Positions 1-7,630 of a DNA stretch of 51,718 nt are shown here, in pieces. Both the position numbers and the translations under genes were made by a program. Origin of the DNA: CAYWFU01 sp964457585 (lineage in GTDB: Bacteria > JACRDZ01); assembly GCA_964457585.1 (NCBI GenBank), contig CAYWFU010000014.1, positions 1-51,718 of the forward strand, in the 5' to 3' direction. Positions within the stretch are counted from its first letter, which is position 1. Every line of letters begins with the position of its first letter. The notes under the pieces were generated by a model. It searched no databases, was not told where the DNA came from, and was given only the letters and a program-made list of their open reading frames with translations.

Positions 1-1
1 A

Positions 2-166
2 TTTGCAATAGTACATAATATAGGGAAAATAAATAATTATGGACTGGCAAATGCGAAGGATAACAGGGAGTCTTATCATCTCATAGTACTCAGAGACGGT
101 AATACCGATTACAGGCTTTTGTACGAAGACGCAAAAGCAGGGGAAGGGGATGACGTTATTACATAA
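2..166 (+). CDS. C-terminal end of an unrecognised protein (partial)
   Basis: An open frame enters from the left edge and stops at a TAA at 164-166, giving 54 residues that end in ...EDAKAGEGDDVIT. The stretch is acidic near its end and has more GC-rich codons than most of the window. I see no motif that identifies it. It lies just upstream of the group II intron-like remnant and the IS4-type element, so it may be host DNA into which these inserted, or part of the intron region. It is too short for frame statistics to be convincing. Confidence 0.4.
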   Translation, partial: FAIVHNIGKINNYGLANAKDNRESYHLIVLRDGNTDYRLLYEDAKAGEGDDVIT

Positions 167-315
167 CCCACAAAGGAAACATATGCGGATTAGACAGGCC
201 GATAAACATATGCAAACCTCACTGCGGGGAATAGCAAATAAAGCGAAAGCTTTAGCACGAAGCGAGAAATAACGAGGAACCTTGTGCGAAAAAACCGCAC
301 GCAGGGGTCTGAGAG

Positions 316-1587
316 CAATGGCAGTAACTTAAGGAAAAATAAAAAATTCCTCCTCTATAAATGCCGATAATAAATCGGAGCGATAATTTAAAGAGGAGGA
401 TCAAAATGAACAATATAAATATCGGCAAAAAAGGTAAAGAAGTTAATAGCATTTTTCGTGAATATGGATTAGTTCCATTAAGAAATATTTTAACACGAGA
501 AGATTTTGAGAAAACAGCAGATAAAACAATCAAATGGAAACGGCGTAAAAGAATACTTATACCAGAAGTTGTTTTTTGGTTAGTAGGAATGGTAGGTATA
601 TCTTGTGCTTCAATGGGGATGGCATTAAATAAAGCATGGGAGCACATACGTTTACAAGGAGAAGAGATACCTGCGAAAGTTGCAAGTGAGGCAGCTTTCA
701 CAAAAGCACGGAATAAATTACCACTTAATTTTTTCAAAAAAATAAGCGATTTGGTACGAGAATATTTTTATAAACAATATAGTAATGTTGGATATTGGAA
801 AGGATTAAGAGTAAAAATAGTAGATGGAATTACAGTGATATTACCTGAATGTAAAAAAAAGGTGATTTGCTATTAGGAGACAGGGGATATCAGGGATATG
901 AGACATATTGTGAGGTTATAAAAAGTGGCGCAGATTTTTTATTTCGAGTTCAAAAATGTATTAAACCAAAAAGCAGAAAAAGAATAGGGAAACGAGAATG
1001 GATAGGAACATTTAAACGTCCTCGTGATTGCAAAAACAAGAAACTTCCTGAAGAAATAAAATTACGATATATATCATATGATACAAAAGGATTTCGAACC
1101 AATTATTTATTGACAACATTATTTGACATAAAAAAATATAGTAGGGAAAAGTTAGTATGTTTTTATGCGGAAAGATGGCAGATAGAGACAAGATATAATG
1201 AATTAAAACATATGATAGAAATAGAGGAATTACGTTCACAAACAAAAGAAGGAATAATTAAAGAGGTAATCGTACATATAACAATAGCCAATTTGGTACG
1301 ATTAGTAATGCTAGAAGCTACGAAGGAAAAAGGAATACAAGCAATTGATTTGAGTTATAAACATGCGCTAGAAAAAATAAAAGATACAGTAATAATAATG
1401 TTACGTAGTCCAGTGTATCTTTGGATTTTTATTTATCGGCGAATGATAAAAGAGATTGGAGAAATGAAAATATTAAAACGACCCGGGCGAAGTTATTCAC
1501 GACATCAAAAACGGTGTTCTGTATTGCCAAAAAGTAAACTATTTGTGGAGGTTAGCTATGCAGAAATTCCTTAAGTTACTGCCATTG
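316..1587 (+). mobile_element. IS4-type insertion sequence, internally deleted
   Basis: The element is bounded by perfect 21-bp inverted repeats at 316-336 and 1567-1587 (tip CAATGGCAGTAACTTAAGG). They are flanked by a perfect 9-bp direct repeat GTCTGAGAG at 307-315 and 1588-1596, which is the target-site duplication. A 9-bp duplication and a YREK-type transposase fit the IS4 family. The 1272-bp length is short for a full IS4 member because the transposase gene lacks its middle. The same inverted repeat and duplication length recur at 34626-34758, a MITE that this transposase type could have moved. Confidence 0.9.
406..1574 (+). pseudogene. IS4-family DDE transposase, internal deletion and frameshift
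   Basis: The first part starts at 406 behind a strong AGAGGAGGA ribosome-binding site and runs to 876. It holds an N-terminal domain and the first catalytic Asp in KIVDGITV. The frame then shifts, and the second part (about 867-1574) resumes with LLLGDRGYQGYE (second Asp) and carries the IS4 signature Y-x2-R-W-x-I-E-x6-K in YAERWQIETRYNELK. In family members about 50-80 residues normally separate the two Asp motifs. Here almost none remain, so a deletion plus a frame change near 853-866 is inferred. The protein is very unlikely to be active, and any transposition would need an intact copy elsewhere. Confidence 0.85.
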
Positions 1588-1696
1588 GTCTGAGAGGGGG
1601 CAGCCAGGAAACTGGCTGTCCTACCTTACACAAGACAAAATAAAACCAGATAAAACAAAAAATATTTCTATATACAAATTTAATAAATAAATTTGA

Positions 1697-1939
1697 ATGG
1701 TTAATAATTCCAGCACAAGCAGTATAAAAATAGGCTTAAGGAAGAAATTTATTATGATTAGAATGGATACAAGAAACTGTAGGGGTTCAGGAGTTTATAT
1801 TAGCAGAGAAGAGTATGAGGACATAAATCGAATTGCAAAAGGATGTGACCCACTTTCAGCAAATGTAAAAGAAATTTACAATTATGTAAAAGAAATAAAT
1901 CCTTATCAATGGAACCTGTTACAGCTACAAAATATGTGA
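1697..1939 (+). CDS. Small hypothetical protein or transposase fragment
   Basis: An 80-residue open frame of unknown function. It contains VYISREEYEDINRIAKG, which faintly resembles the N-terminal helix-turn-helix lead-in of IS630-type transposases. The frame runs directly into an IS630-type remnant in another reading frame, so it may be the degraded N-terminus of that transposase with internal loss. No ribosome-binding site of note precedes it. It may not be expressed. Confidence 0.3.
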   Translation: MVNNSSTSSIKIGLRKKFIMIRMDTRNCRGSGVYISREEYEDINRIAKGCDPLSANVKEIYNYVKEINPYQWNLLQLQNM

Positions 1940-2081
1940 AAGACCAGATAAAATGGGGCGCTCTTTATCGCAATGGGACTGTTATGAACTTGCCCATCAA
2001 TTGATTGAAGATGACATCGTTAAAAATATTTCTTCGGAAACAGTTAGAAGAATTTTGGGATATCATAAATTAAAACCATAA
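1932..2081 (+). pseudogene. IS630-type transposase remnant
   Basis: Frame beginning about 1932 reads KICERPDKMGRSLSQWDC, then YELAHQLI..., and ends ISSETVRRILGYHKLKP before a TAA at 2079-2081. The GRSLSQWDCxELAxQL and ETVRRIL..HKLKPW patterns are typical of the DNA-binding half of IS630/Tc1-like transposases. The reading stops exactly where the normal continuation into the DDE domain (Trp-Arg and onward) would start. Only about 50 codons remain. No inverted repeats or duplication could be assigned, although the text TCGCAAGCCCTAA at 2109-2121 resembles the right tip of the MITE at 34141-34319. Confidence 0.7.
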
Positions 2082-2277
2082 AAATATTTAAATTGTTACA
2101 GTTATTTCGTCGCAAGCCCTAACAAAGGAAGATAATTATTTGCATAGAAGTAGTGATAATTTAGGGATAGGTAAAAAAAGTCAAATTGTCACTTTTGATT
2201 TATCTTATATTCAGTTTGCTGATTCTTTATGTATGTATTGATTGTTTATATTTTGTTTTACAAGTACAACTTTACAA
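2082..2277. other. Intergenic stretch without a recognisable gene
   Basis: AT-rich DNA between the IS630 remnant and the 3' end of the beta-helix gene. The only structure noticed is the MITE-like tip near 2109-2121. No promoter or terminator with a clean T-run was seen. Confidence 0.4.
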
Positions 2278-3438
2278 CTATTCATTGCTTTTCTTATCAT
2301 TTAAAGCATCAGCTTCTATTTGTGATTCCAAAAAAGGTATAAATTGTACTATTCCTAAAGTAGAATCATAATTATAATCAAATATTGCAGCTTTAATACA
2401 AGTTGTATCAATGCTGCCCCAATAGTTAGATTCCGCATTGATGTTTTTATTGCCGAGTATATATAAATTATATTTTCCATTAAAAATAAGATTATTATTT
2501 CTAATTTTTGCATCAGAGTTATCAATAGCTATTCCATGACCTCCATTCCATTCAATTGTATTATTGCTGATTATTGAAGTTGAACAAAAACTAAGAGATA
2601 TACCATTTTCATAATTGTTGTTAATAATATTTTTTGTGATAATTAGATGGGAATCTTTAGTATAAATTCCCTGTCGATTATACCAAATTTTATTATCTTC
2701 AATTACTCCATTTGATTCTCTGGAATTTATGCTTTGCAATAAATTTTTTTCTAAAATATTATTTTTTATTTCCACTTCACTTCTATAGAAATTTAAAGCA
2801 AAAAAATTATTACGAAAAATATTATTATTTATAAAAACTTCAGAATCACGGAACCTTATACCGCTTTGATTATTTTCCAGTATATTTCCTTCAGCTCTAA
2901 TTATGGATTCTTGAAATTGCATAGCTCTATAGTTATTTAACAAAGTCACATTTTTTATTTTAACCATAGAAAAATGTGAATGAATTCCATGATAGGAATA
3001 TTCCAGTTTACAGTATTCCAAAAGATTTTTTGATCCTTCACTGCTAATAAAAAAGATATTATCCCAATCCCCGCGAAATGGTACAGATTCTGCTGATGTA
3101 AAAGTTATAAGATTTTCCTTTTCTCCTTGAGCGATTAATGTTCCCTGTACATAAATTCCTGACTCGCCTATATCATCATTATTAGTATCAACCTTAATAA
3201 ATTTAATCACTGTACCGGGTTTGATTGTGACTGTAATACCTGATAAAATAGTTAGGATACCTTTTACATATATCTCGCCTTCTAAAACTGTATCCTGTGC
3301 AATTTCTTTATCTTCAAATAAATTTATTGCTTGCGAATTATTTTCTTGCTTTTCAGCACAAAAAACATAATTTGCTAAAAAAATAAACATCATTATATGC
3401 AAAATTTTTTTTAACATATTTTTCCCATTTAAATTCAT
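2278..3438 (-). CDS. Secreted right-handed parallel beta-helix protein
   Basis: A 386-residue protein with an N-terminal signal peptide (LKKILHIMMFIFLANYVFC) followed by a beta-helix. Short repeats such as NNIFRNNFFALNFYRS, NNILEKNLLQSINSRES and NNTIEWNGGHGIAIDNS give the Asn-ladder rhythm of NosD/CASH-type carbohydrate-binding or sugar-hydrolase folds. The front of the domain has the 'PGTVIKF', 'GTLIAQGEKENLITFTS' and 'FRGDWDNIFF' motifs seen in secreted beta-helix proteins. Its start overlaps the stop of the neighbouring beta-helix gene by ATGA, so the two are translationally coupled. MLKK, seven residues in, is an alternative start. Function is unknown; surface or periplasmic polysaccharide binding is plausible. 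Confidence 0.8.
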   Translation of the reverse strand: MNLNGKNMLKKILHIMMFIFLANYVFCAEKQENNSQAINLFEDKEIAQDTVLEGEIYVKGILTILSGITVTIKPGTVIKFIKVDTNNDDIGESGIYVQGTLIAQGEKENLITFTSAESVPFRGDWDNIFFISSEGSKNLLEYCKLEYSYHGIHSHFSMVKIKNVTLLNNYRAMQFQESIIRAEGNILENNQSGIRFRDSEVFINNNIFRNNFFALNFYRSEVEIKNNILEKNLLQSINSRESNGVIEDNKIWYNRQGIYTKDSHLIITKNIINNNYENGISLSFCSTSIISNNTIEWNGGHGIAIDNSDAKIRNNNLIFNGKYNLYILGNKNINAESNYWGSIDTTCIKAAIFDYNYDSTLGIVQFIPFLESQIEADALNDKKSNE

Positions 3439-4244
3439 TTTGATATAAAACGAATATTGTATTTATTATTTTTAATAACATTTTTTTCAAGTAAAGGAAA
3501 GCTATCGACATTATAATAAATACCTTCTTCTTTGTTATTCTCAATAATATTATTTTTAATTAAAGGACGTGAAGTAAATAAAGAATAAATCCCATATTTA
3601 TTATTTTTGATATTATTATTTTGCAGTTTTACCCCTTTTCTTGAGTTGAGAACTGTTATAGCATAAATATTTTTTTCAAAACTGCAATCCTTTACCTGTA
3701 CTGATGAATTAATAATATTGAGAGCTGTTTCAGCATAATAAATATTACAATAAATAAATGCATTATCTTTAGGGCTATTTTCAAAAATAATTCCTGTCCA
3801 GTCTCCGGAAGATGGATTATCTTCAAAAGAACTAAATGTGATTTGCTTATTTTTTTTCCCAATAGCTTGCAGTTTACCACGAATAATAAGTTCGTATTCA
3901 TTATTATAAAATTGAGGTTCGACTTTAGTATGTGGACTTTTTTGTATTTTTATTGTTGTACCCGGCATAATTGTTAGCCGGGCTTTTTTTAGTACAATTA
4001 CATCATCTATCATAATAATATTTCCGGTCCAGACAGTATCTTTATCAATAATTCCGCCTGCTTCTTTTATATCAGTCTGCATATTTTTTCCTGCACAACC
4101 AATAAAATTAAGTGAAAGAAAAATAATAAAAATGAGAAATATTAATATGCGATACAGATATGAATTTGCATGGGATGGAATAAATAAATTTTTTTCATTG
4201 CGACCAGGAATTTTCATGGAGAAATTATTAAAAGGAAAAAGCAT
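3435..4244 (-). CDS. Beta-helix lipoprotein
   Basis: A 269-residue protein. A membrane segment (RILIFLIFIIFLSLNFIGC) ends in a lipobox-like Cys, suggesting a lipoprotein with an unusually long leader. The start at 4244 is preceded by AGGA at good spacing. The mature part again shows PGTTIKI, GKLQAIGKKNKQITFSS and SGDWTGIIFEN, then Asn-rich beta-helix turns (NNNIKNNKYGIYS, NNIIENNKEEGIYY). It is a shorter relative of the downstream gene and overlaps it by 4 bp. With the upstream binding protein and SPASM gene it forms one minus-strand unit. Confidence 0.75.
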   Translation of the reverse strand: MLFPFNNFSMKIPGRNEKNLFIPSHANSYLYRILIFLIFIIFLSLNFIGCAGKNMQTDIKEAGGIIDKDTVWTGNIIMIDDVIVLKKARLTIMPGTTIKIQKSPHTKVEPQFYNNEYELIIRGKLQAIGKKNKQITFSSFEDNPSSGDWTGIIFENSPKDNAFIYCNIYYAETALNIINSSVQVKDCSFEKNIYAITVLNSRKGVKLQNNNIKNNKYGIYSLFTSRPLIKNNIIENNKEEGIYYNVDSFPLLEKNVIKNNKYNIRFISK

Positions 4245-4268
4245 TAGTAATATCCTAAATAAAAGTAT

Positions 4269-4357
4269 GGGAATTTCAAAGTATATATTTTATGCCCAAT
4301 GAATTGGGCAACTACAACATATTGTATTGTAGTTGCTCGATTTATCGAGCTTAATTA
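4269..4357. repeat. REPIN-like hairpin pair, copy A
   Basis: Two small hairpins (GCCCAAT-GA-ATTGGGC and GCTCGAT-TT-ATCGAGC) are each followed by the same tail, CAACTACAA, and face each other in inverted orientation. The whole about 90-bp unit matches 36725-36816 almost base for base, including the lead-in GGAATTT.AAAGT and the tail CTTAATTA. It lies between the beta-helix genes and the binding-protein gene and overlaps the latter's stop codon region. Confidence 0.8.
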
Positions 4358-4984
4358 AATTAATTTATTATTTTTTAAAAAATTTTGTGCAGCTATCTTA
4401 GGATTAATTTTATCGTTTTCAATAAGTTTCATCAAAGCTTTCATGGAAGAATTATCAAGTTTTCCTGTTAGTTTATTGATTAATCTTGGCAGAATTGGGA
4501 ACATTTTTAAAGTTTCTTTTCCAATAACAGGACCGGCATTAAGCGGTAATCCTTTTTCACGAAGGAACGCATTTTCAGGAGACATACTTTCAAAACTAAA
4601 AAGAGATAACCATACTAAATTTTTTTTTTCAGAATAATTATTTTTAACAGCTTCAAAAACAGCGTCAGCAGCTAAATTAGTAGAATTTCCTCCAATAATG
4701 TTGTTATTATAGGCAACCCCAATATATTCAACATATAGACTAATTTCATTTTTTTCCAGTGCTTTATAGCATTCATCTGTACTTAAGACAGGTTTAAGAA
4801 CGACAGTTGTCCCTGTTCTTTCAGTAATGATAATATAGAGAAGTTCAGCTAATAATTTTTGCTCATTAGAGTTTTTATATCCAATAATAATAGTTTTACC
4901 AATACATGCGGAACTTTTATTGGTATTAACAAAAAGCATTAATAATAAAATAATTAAAAAAACAATATTTTTTTTCTTAAGCAT
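4355..4984 (-). CDS. Short OpuAC/ProX-like periplasmic binding protein
   Basis: A 209-residue protein with a signal peptide (IVFLIILLLMLFVNTNKSSA). The mature start, KTIIIGYKNSNEQKLLAELLYIIIT, the LSTDECYKALEKNEISLYVEYIGV segment and the C-terminal LPRLINKLTGKLDNSSMKALM...VAQNFLKNN-like stretch match the glycine betaine/choline-type substrate-binding family. Family members are usually about 270 residues or more. Here the middle, which normally holds the second-lobe ligand residues, is about 60 residues short, so ligand and even transport role are uncertain. No permease or ATPase lies nearby. It follows the SPASM gene by 17 bp. Confidence 0.7.
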   Translation of the reverse strand: MLKKKNIVFLIILLLMLFVNTNKSSACIGKTIIIGYKNSNEQKLLAELLYIIITERTGTTVVLKPVLSTDECYKALEKNEISLYVEYIGVAYNNNIIGGNSTNLAADAVFEAVKNNYSEKKNLVWLSLFSFESMSPENAFLREKGLPLNAGPVIGKETLKMFPILPRLINKLTGKLDNSSMKALMKLIENDKINPKIAAQNFLKNNKLI

Positions 4985-5001
4985 ATTTGCTCCAAATAGA
5001 C

Positions 5002-5955
5002 TTATAATGATTGCTTATTCCTAAAAGGACATAATCTGTCCTGGCTATTAAATGTATTATCTAAAAAATATACAATACCTTTACAACCGCCTTTGCAGTC
5101 TGAAAATGTACAATTTATACATAATTCATTTACTTTATTTATTTTACTATATAATTGTTTTCGCTCAAGAGAGCCCCATATAGTACCTAAAGTGGAATTT
5201 TCCAGATTACCAATTTTTATCGGCATTGAAGCACATGGATAAACATCTCCATTTTGAGCTATATATGCTAAAACATTAGCTGCTTGACAACCGCTGTATT
5301 CTCCCTTAGATGATTTTACTATTTGCAGATACTCAGAAAATTCTTTCCACATAAAATAATCATGTACAATAAAATTAATATCTTTTCCCCAGTTTTTTGA
5401 ACATTTTTTTATATCATTTTTAAAATTTTCCCATTCTAAAGTTTGTATTGCATATTTTTCTTTTTTAGCTATTTTTTTACCTGCTATTTCAGGATTTAAA
5501 AAAATTATTTCTTTAAAACCATGTTTTTTTATATTTTCAATTAAAACAGGTATTTTATTTAAAATGCTATTATTCAAAGTGATACTAATAGCAATTGGTA
5601 TATTTGTTAAAGAATTAAGTTTTGCCAATTTTTTTTGATTATTTTGAAGATATCTGGGGGTTTGAATTTCAATTATTAGTCGGTCAAATTTTAAATTAAT
5701 TAGCCCTGACGATAATATTCTATCTATTGAATTAATATTTATTTGTAGTGATACACGTACAGCGTTCCCAGTTAAATTATTAACTGTTTCCGCAATATCA
5801 TTAAAAATAAAATTATTATCTAAATTAAGCTTAACAAAAAATATCTTTGAAATAATTAGTTCTTTAGCAATTTTATGCGCTAAAATTTTATTTTTAGATA
5901 TTGTCCATGTTACACGAAGTGGTGTTGACAAAAATAATTTATTATCTTTTATCAT
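5002..5955 (-). CDS. SPASM-domain protein lacking a radical-SAM motif (GeoRSP-like partner)
   Basis: A 317-residue protein. The N-terminus (STPLRVTWTISKNKILAHKIA) looks like the first strand of a radical-SAM barrel, but the CxxxCxxC cluster motif is absent. The C-terminal third is a SPASM domain: GCQAANVLAYIAQNGDVYPC about residues 220-240, then LCINCTFSDCKGGCKG and a final CPFRN. This layout resembles the SPASM-only proteins that accompany radical-SAM enzymes in GeoRSP-type peptide-modifying systems (family memory, not searched). It lies 81 bp downstream of a 19-residue peptide gene with its own promoter. The expected true radical-SAM partner is not in this window. Role inferred: binding or presenting the peptide during maturation. 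Confidence 0.7.
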   Translation of the reverse strand: MIKDNKLFLSTPLRVTWTISKNKILAHKIAKELIISKIFFVKLNLDNNFIFNDIAETVNNLTGNAVRVSLQININSIDRILSSGLINLKFDRLIIEIQTPRYLQNNQKKLAKLNSLTNIPIAISITLNNSILNKIPVLIENIKKHGFKEIIFLNPEIAGKKIAKKEKYAIQTLEWENFKNDIKKCSKNWGKDINFIVHDYFMWKEFSEYLQIVKSSKGEYSGCQAANVLAYIAQNGDVYPCASMPIKIGNLENSTLGTIWGSLERKQLYSKINKVNELCINCTFSDCKGGCKGIVYFLDNTFNSQDRLCPFRNKQSL

Positions 5956-5991
5956 CTTTTAATTTTAAAACCATACATAATTTATTGTTAG

Positions 5992-6026
5992 GCAACCAGA
6001 AATAAAAAAAACAATTTTCTGGTTGC
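5992..6026 (-). promoter_or_regulatory. Hairpin between peptide gene and SPASM gene
   Basis: A perfect 11-bp stem (GCAACCAGAAA at 5992-6002 against TTTCTGGTTGC at 6016-6026) lies just after the peptide stop. The T-run is in the loop rather than after the stem, so it is not a standard terminator. It may stabilise the peptide mRNA or attenuate read-through, as often seen between small precursor genes and their enzymes. Confidence 0.55.
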
Positions 6027-6036
6027 TTAACATATT

Positions 6037-6096
6037 TTAACATGGGTGCACATAAGAACTAGCTACAACTTTTGGTTCCATATATTTTAATTTCAC
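6037..6096 (-). CDS. 19-residue peptide, candidate modified-peptide precursor
   Basis: A GTG start at 6094-6096 is preceded, 5 bases upstream, by GGGGGGTGA, a near-ideal ribosome-binding site. The frame reads MKLKYMEPKVVASSYVHPC and stops at TAA (6037-6039). A sigma-70-type promoter lies about 50 bp upstream. A tiny gene with its own promoter, a strong ribosome-binding site and a Cys-terminated product directly ahead of a SPASM-domain protein is the layout expected for a ribosomally made, post-translationally modified peptide. The Pro, Ser, His and Cys residues near the end are plausible modification sites. Function is inferred from context only. Confidence 0.6.
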   Translation of the reverse strand: MKLKYMEPKVVASSYVHPC

Positions 6097-6148
6097 AATA
6101 TTCACCCCCCAATTAAAATTTTTTGGATTTACGTATTATTAATATGAT

Positions 6149-6177
6149 ATATTAAGATAATTTTAAGCTTAAGTCAA
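6149..6177 (-). promoter_or_regulatory. Sigma-70-type promoter for the peptide/SPASM cassette
   Basis: On the minus strand TTGACT (6172-6177) is followed after exactly 17 bp by TAATAT (6149-6154). Both boxes are close to consensus. It sits about 50 bp before the peptide start and there is no other gene between. Confidence 0.65.
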
Positions 6178-6296
6178 GAGAAAAAAAATAAAAATAAAGA
6201 ACTCTGTGGTATAGACCATAGGGTATCTTCATATTTCCAATTATATTTACATTAATATTTAAAAAATGTTTCTGAAAATATTATTTATTATAAAAA

Positions 6297-6324
6297 GTAG
6301 AGACGCAAAATTTTGCGTCTCTAC
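6297..6324. repeat. Perfect 28-bp palindrome
   Basis: GTAGAGACGCAAAA is followed directly by its exact reverse complement. Palindromes of the GTAGAGACG...CGTCTCTAC type are known as dispersed repeats in many bacterial genomes. Its right half overlaps the -35 region of the pncB promoter. Confidence 0.85.
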
Positions 6325-6341
6325 AATCTTTATGCTATAAT
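6313..6341 (+). promoter_or_regulatory. Promoter of pncB, -35 box inside the palindrome
   Basis: TTGCGT (6313-6318) lies 17 bp before TATAAT (6336-6341), with a TG at the extended -10 position (6333-6334). The -35 box is part of the 28-bp palindrome. The start codon of pncB follows about 55 bp after the -10 box. Confidence 0.6.
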
Positions 6342-6395
6342 ATATAAAATCATTTTTATAATGTTCAATAATCATTATTTTTCGGAGGCAGTGAA

Positions 6396-7619
6396 ATGAG
6401 AGAACGTTTAAATCCTTCTGTATTCGACCTGCCGGTACATGAGCTTCGCAGAGGGTATAGAAGTGATGTATATTTCTGGCGTGAAAAAGTGATTTTAGAA
6501 AAAGATAAATATAATCCAAAAGTATTAATGCAAGTATTTCAAAAAGAGCGTGCAGTTTTATGCGGTATTGATGAGGCTATTGCTATACTTAAGGTTGCTG
6601 CCGGTTATTATTCTAACTCTGGTGAAGCATATAAGCTTTTTGACCGTTTAATTGAGATTAAAAAAGAAATCCGCTTGCATAGCCTTCAATCAGAAAGTTA
6701 TGACAGATATTTAGAGTTAATTAAAATAAAATTAGATATTCATAATAATCTTGACCAGTTATGGGTATCAACTTTTGATCAGTTGGAAGTAAAAGCTCTA
6801 TATGATGGAGCTAATATTAAATCTTTTGAAAATGTAATGACAATTGAAGGGAATGCCAGTTATTTTGCACATCTGGAAACTGTTTATCTTGGAGTATTAT
6901 CAAGGCGTACCCGTATAGCAACAAATGTTAATGATACTGTTTGTGCTGCAAATGGTAAACCAGTTCTTTTTTTCCCTGCAAGATTTGACCATTTTTCTAC
7001 TCAGGGAGGAGATGGGTATGCAGCAAAAATAGGAGGCACCACATCTGTTTCAACAGATGCTCAGGCTGAATGGTGGGGAGCAAAAGGAATTGGGACTATT
7101 CCTCATGCGCTAATTGCGGTATATGGGGGGGATACAGTACTTGCTACTCGTAAATTCGCTGAAACATATCCTGAATTAAATGTGATATCTTTAGTAGATT
7201 ATGAGAATGATTGTGTAAAGGTCAGCCTGGAAGTTGCAAATGCACTTAGGAAAAAACTTTTTGGAGTGAGACTGGATACTTCAGGAACAATGGTAGATAA
7301 ATCCGTAATTCCTCAAATGGGACAGTTTAGTCCAACCGGCGTAAATCCACAGTTAGTTCATAATGTGCGGGACGCTCTTGATAAACAAGGATTTAATTGG
7401 GTAAAAATAATTGTATCAGGTGGTTTTAATCCTGAAAAGATTCGTTATTTTGAAGAACATAATGTTCCTGCGGATGCTTATGGTGTTGGATCATATTTGT
7501 TTGCAGGTGCAGGCGGTAAATTTGACTTTACTGCAGATATTGTATTAAATAATAATAAACATTGTGCTAAAGAAGGCCGATATTTTAGAGAAAATATTGC
7601 TTTGGAAATTGTCAGATAA
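6396..7619 (+). CDS. pncB: Nicotinate phosphoribosyltransferase
   Basis: A 407-residue enzyme that converts nicotinate and PRPP to nicotinate mononucleotide in NAD salvage, in the cytoplasm. Typical segments are present: the substrate region FPARFDHFSTQGGDGYAAKIGGTTSVSTDAQAEWWG and the C-terminal phosphate-binding part KIIVSGGFNPEKI...DAYGVGSYLFAG. The start at 6396 is supported by GGAGG 7 bases upstream. pncA follows after 11 bp, which is the expected pathway order (nicotinamide to nicotinate to NaMN). Length is normal for the family. Confidence 0.9.
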   Translation: MRERLNPSVFDLPVHELRRGYRSDVYFWREKVILEKDKYNPKVLMQVFQKERAVLCGIDEAIAILKVAAGYYSNSGEAYKLFDRLIEIKKEIRLHSLQSESYDRYLELIKIKLDIHNNLDQLWVSTFDQLEVKALYDGANIKSFENVMTIEGNASYFAHLETVYLGVLSRRTRIATNVNDTVCAANGKPVLFFPARFDHFSTQGGDGYAAKIGGTTSVSTDAQAEWWGAKGIGTIPHALIAVYGGDTVLATRKFAETYPELNVISLVDYENDCVKVSLEVANALRKKLFGVRLDTSGTMVDKSVIPQMGQFSPTGVNPQLVHNVRDALDKQGFNWVKIIVSGGFNPEKIRYFEEHNVPADAYGVGSYLFAGAGGKFDFTADIVLNNNKHCAKEGRYFRENIALEIVR

Positions 7620-7630
7620 GGTTATATATT

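Larger units (their letters stand above)
274..1625 (+). other. Possible 3' end of a group II intron (domains V-VI), split by an IS
   Basis: If the IS at 316-1587 and one target-duplication copy are removed, the flanks join into a short stem-loop (274-315, GAACC..TGCG pairing with CGCACGC..GGGTC) followed by a GGGGG linker and a second hairpin (1599-1621, GGCAGCCAG/CTGGCTGtCC) ending in CTACC. This order and the TCTGAGAGGGGG linker resemble the domain V, linker and domain VI of bacterial group II introns. No reverse transcriptase is visible upstream within the window. Recognition is by pattern only; no covariance model was run. Confidence 0.4.

Noticed and set aside
252..737. Minus-strand frame across the IS left end
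   Set aside because: It is the complement of the transposase gene and the left inverted repeat, with no ribosome-binding site or family match.
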